The notes under the pieces were generated by a model, which worked only from the letters and a program-made list of their open reading frames with translations, searched no databases and was not told the origin of the DNA. Below, piece by piece: positions 13,741 to 14,160 of a stretch of 14,160 nt of DNA. The translations under genes and the position numbers were made by a program. Positions within the stretch are counted from its first letter, which is position 1; the number at the start of each line of letters is the position of its first letter. The stretch is from the NCBI GenBank assembly GCA_021737245.1, contig JAIPEI010000047.1, positions 1 through 14,160 of the forward strand, written 5' to 3'. The DNA comes from Deltaproteobacteria bacterium (GTDB lineage: Bacteria; Desulfobacterota; DSM-4660; Desulfatiglandales; HGW-15).

Positions 13741-14108
13741 GCCCTTCCTGTGAATAGCCCCGGCCACCAGCTCCCTTCCCGATCAGCTCTATCCCAGGAT
13801 CAAAACCGGACTTGAGCCTTGCCGAGGAGTCGAGAAGGGGCGCAGGATGCGGGCCCTGCGCGACACATTGTCCGATCGAAGCGATCTCCATGATATTGAT
13901 AAGAAGCGGGTGAGGCCTTGTTGAAATGGATCCGAATGGGATATCCTGGGATGGGTTCCGGCTAGATCCCTCGCCCTTGATGTCTGGTGCAGTCACATGA
14001 AAAAACATGATGATCGTCCAACTTGGGTTTCGGGTCTGTAGTTTCACGAATCGGCGGAAAATGAGGCATATCAGCTCGTTAACCGCATATCCAAAAATAG
14101 GCGTGTGT
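13741..14108. other. Non-coding stretch with no recognised gene
   Basis: No frame here has a ribosome site, a good start and neighbour-like codon use. A minus-strand open frame (to 14047) is mainly the antisense of the antiporter gene and its unique N-terminal part looks random. The stretch becomes more AT-rich after about 13980. It contains two copies of GCATATC (14066-14072 and 14085-14091) 19 bases apart. I find no tRNA, no known riboswitch and no transposon end. Confidence 0.5.
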
Positions 14109-14160
14109 CTACAGATTTTCGGCGGATTTGGGGGCTTCCTCGATCCGATCGATCAGAGGC
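14109..14160 (-). CDS. Possible C-terminal end of a gene entering from the right
   Basis: On the minus strand one frame is open from the window edge to a TAG at 14111-14109, giving sixteen residues, PLIDRIEEAPKSAENL. The codons are GC-rich at the third position like the real genes here, and the peptide looks like a normal amphipathic C-terminus. At least one other frame is also open to the edge for a similar distance, and this length is far too short for a secure call. No family can be assigned. Confidence 0.3.
   Translation of the reverse strand, partial: PLIDRIEEAPKSAENL

Noticed and set aside
13034..14047. Minus-strand open frame of 337 codons over the antiporter 3' end
   Set aside because: Mostly the antisense of the antiporter, with low-complexity translation and no ribosome site or domain.
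1..14160. CRISPR arrays, insertion sequences, prophage genes, tRNA or rRNA genes
   Set aside because: Looked for repeat-spacer periodicity, transposase or integrase motifs, terminal repeats and tRNA cloverleaf signatures by eye; none was seen.

Overview
The window is GC-rich, densely coding bacterial chromosome. A LolA-like secreted protein, an RND/MMPL exporter with a large extracytoplasmic loop and a periplasmic-type binding protein suggest a Gram-negative host. The mix of universal stress protein, atypical kinase, UMF1-type transporter and an acyltransferase/acyl-ACP-synthetase fusion would suit a deltaproteobacterial (Desulfobacterota-like) genome. That placement is inference; no taxonomic marker gene is present. 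I see no insertion sequence, phage gene, CRISPR array, tRNA or rRNA.

Layout: (1) 1-1341, C-terminal part of an RND/MMPL exporter, cut by the window edge. (2) 1354-3758, minus-strand operon of atypical kinase, universal stress protein and aldo/keto reductase, with tight or overlapping junctions and a promoter in an AT-rich island near 3862-3889. (3) 3899-6291, plus strand: a good sigma70-type promoter, an amino-acid-type solute-binding protein without a permease, then an M20 amidohydrolase. (4) 6424-7720: a minus-strand LolA-like secreted protein divergent from an unrecognised 145-residue protein. (5) 7850-11850, minus strand: a three-domain AMP-ligase/ACP/PlsC fusion translationally coupled (ATGA) to a UMF1-type MFS transporter. 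The pairing recalls the Aas-LplT lysophospholipid salvage pair. (6) 12020-13717, plus strand: a near-consensus promoter, a fluoride (crcB-motif) riboswitch aptamer, alternative hairpins ending in a terminator-like stem, and a CPA-type cation/proton antiporter. (7) 13718-14160: mostly non-coding, with a possible gene end running in from the right on the minus strand.

The strongest discovery is the fluoride riboswitch at 12061-12113. P1, P2, the pseudoknot and the conserved single-stranded bases can all be read from the sequence. A perfect -35 (TTGACA), 17-base spacer and TATAAG -10 place transcription start only a few bases before it. Downstream, an 8-bp helix can capture the 3' pseudoknot strand, giving a plausible switching mechanism. 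The controlled gene is a cation/proton antiporter with a conserved Asp-Asp pair and an unusual aromatic-rich tail, so it is a candidate fluoride-tolerance gene that is neither CrcB/Fluc nor CLC-F.

Second-tier observations are a perfect 10-bp inverted repeat in the leader of the kinase/stress operon, a kinase catalytic loop with His where Asn is expected, and the reversed domain order of the Aas-like fusion beside an MFS transporter.
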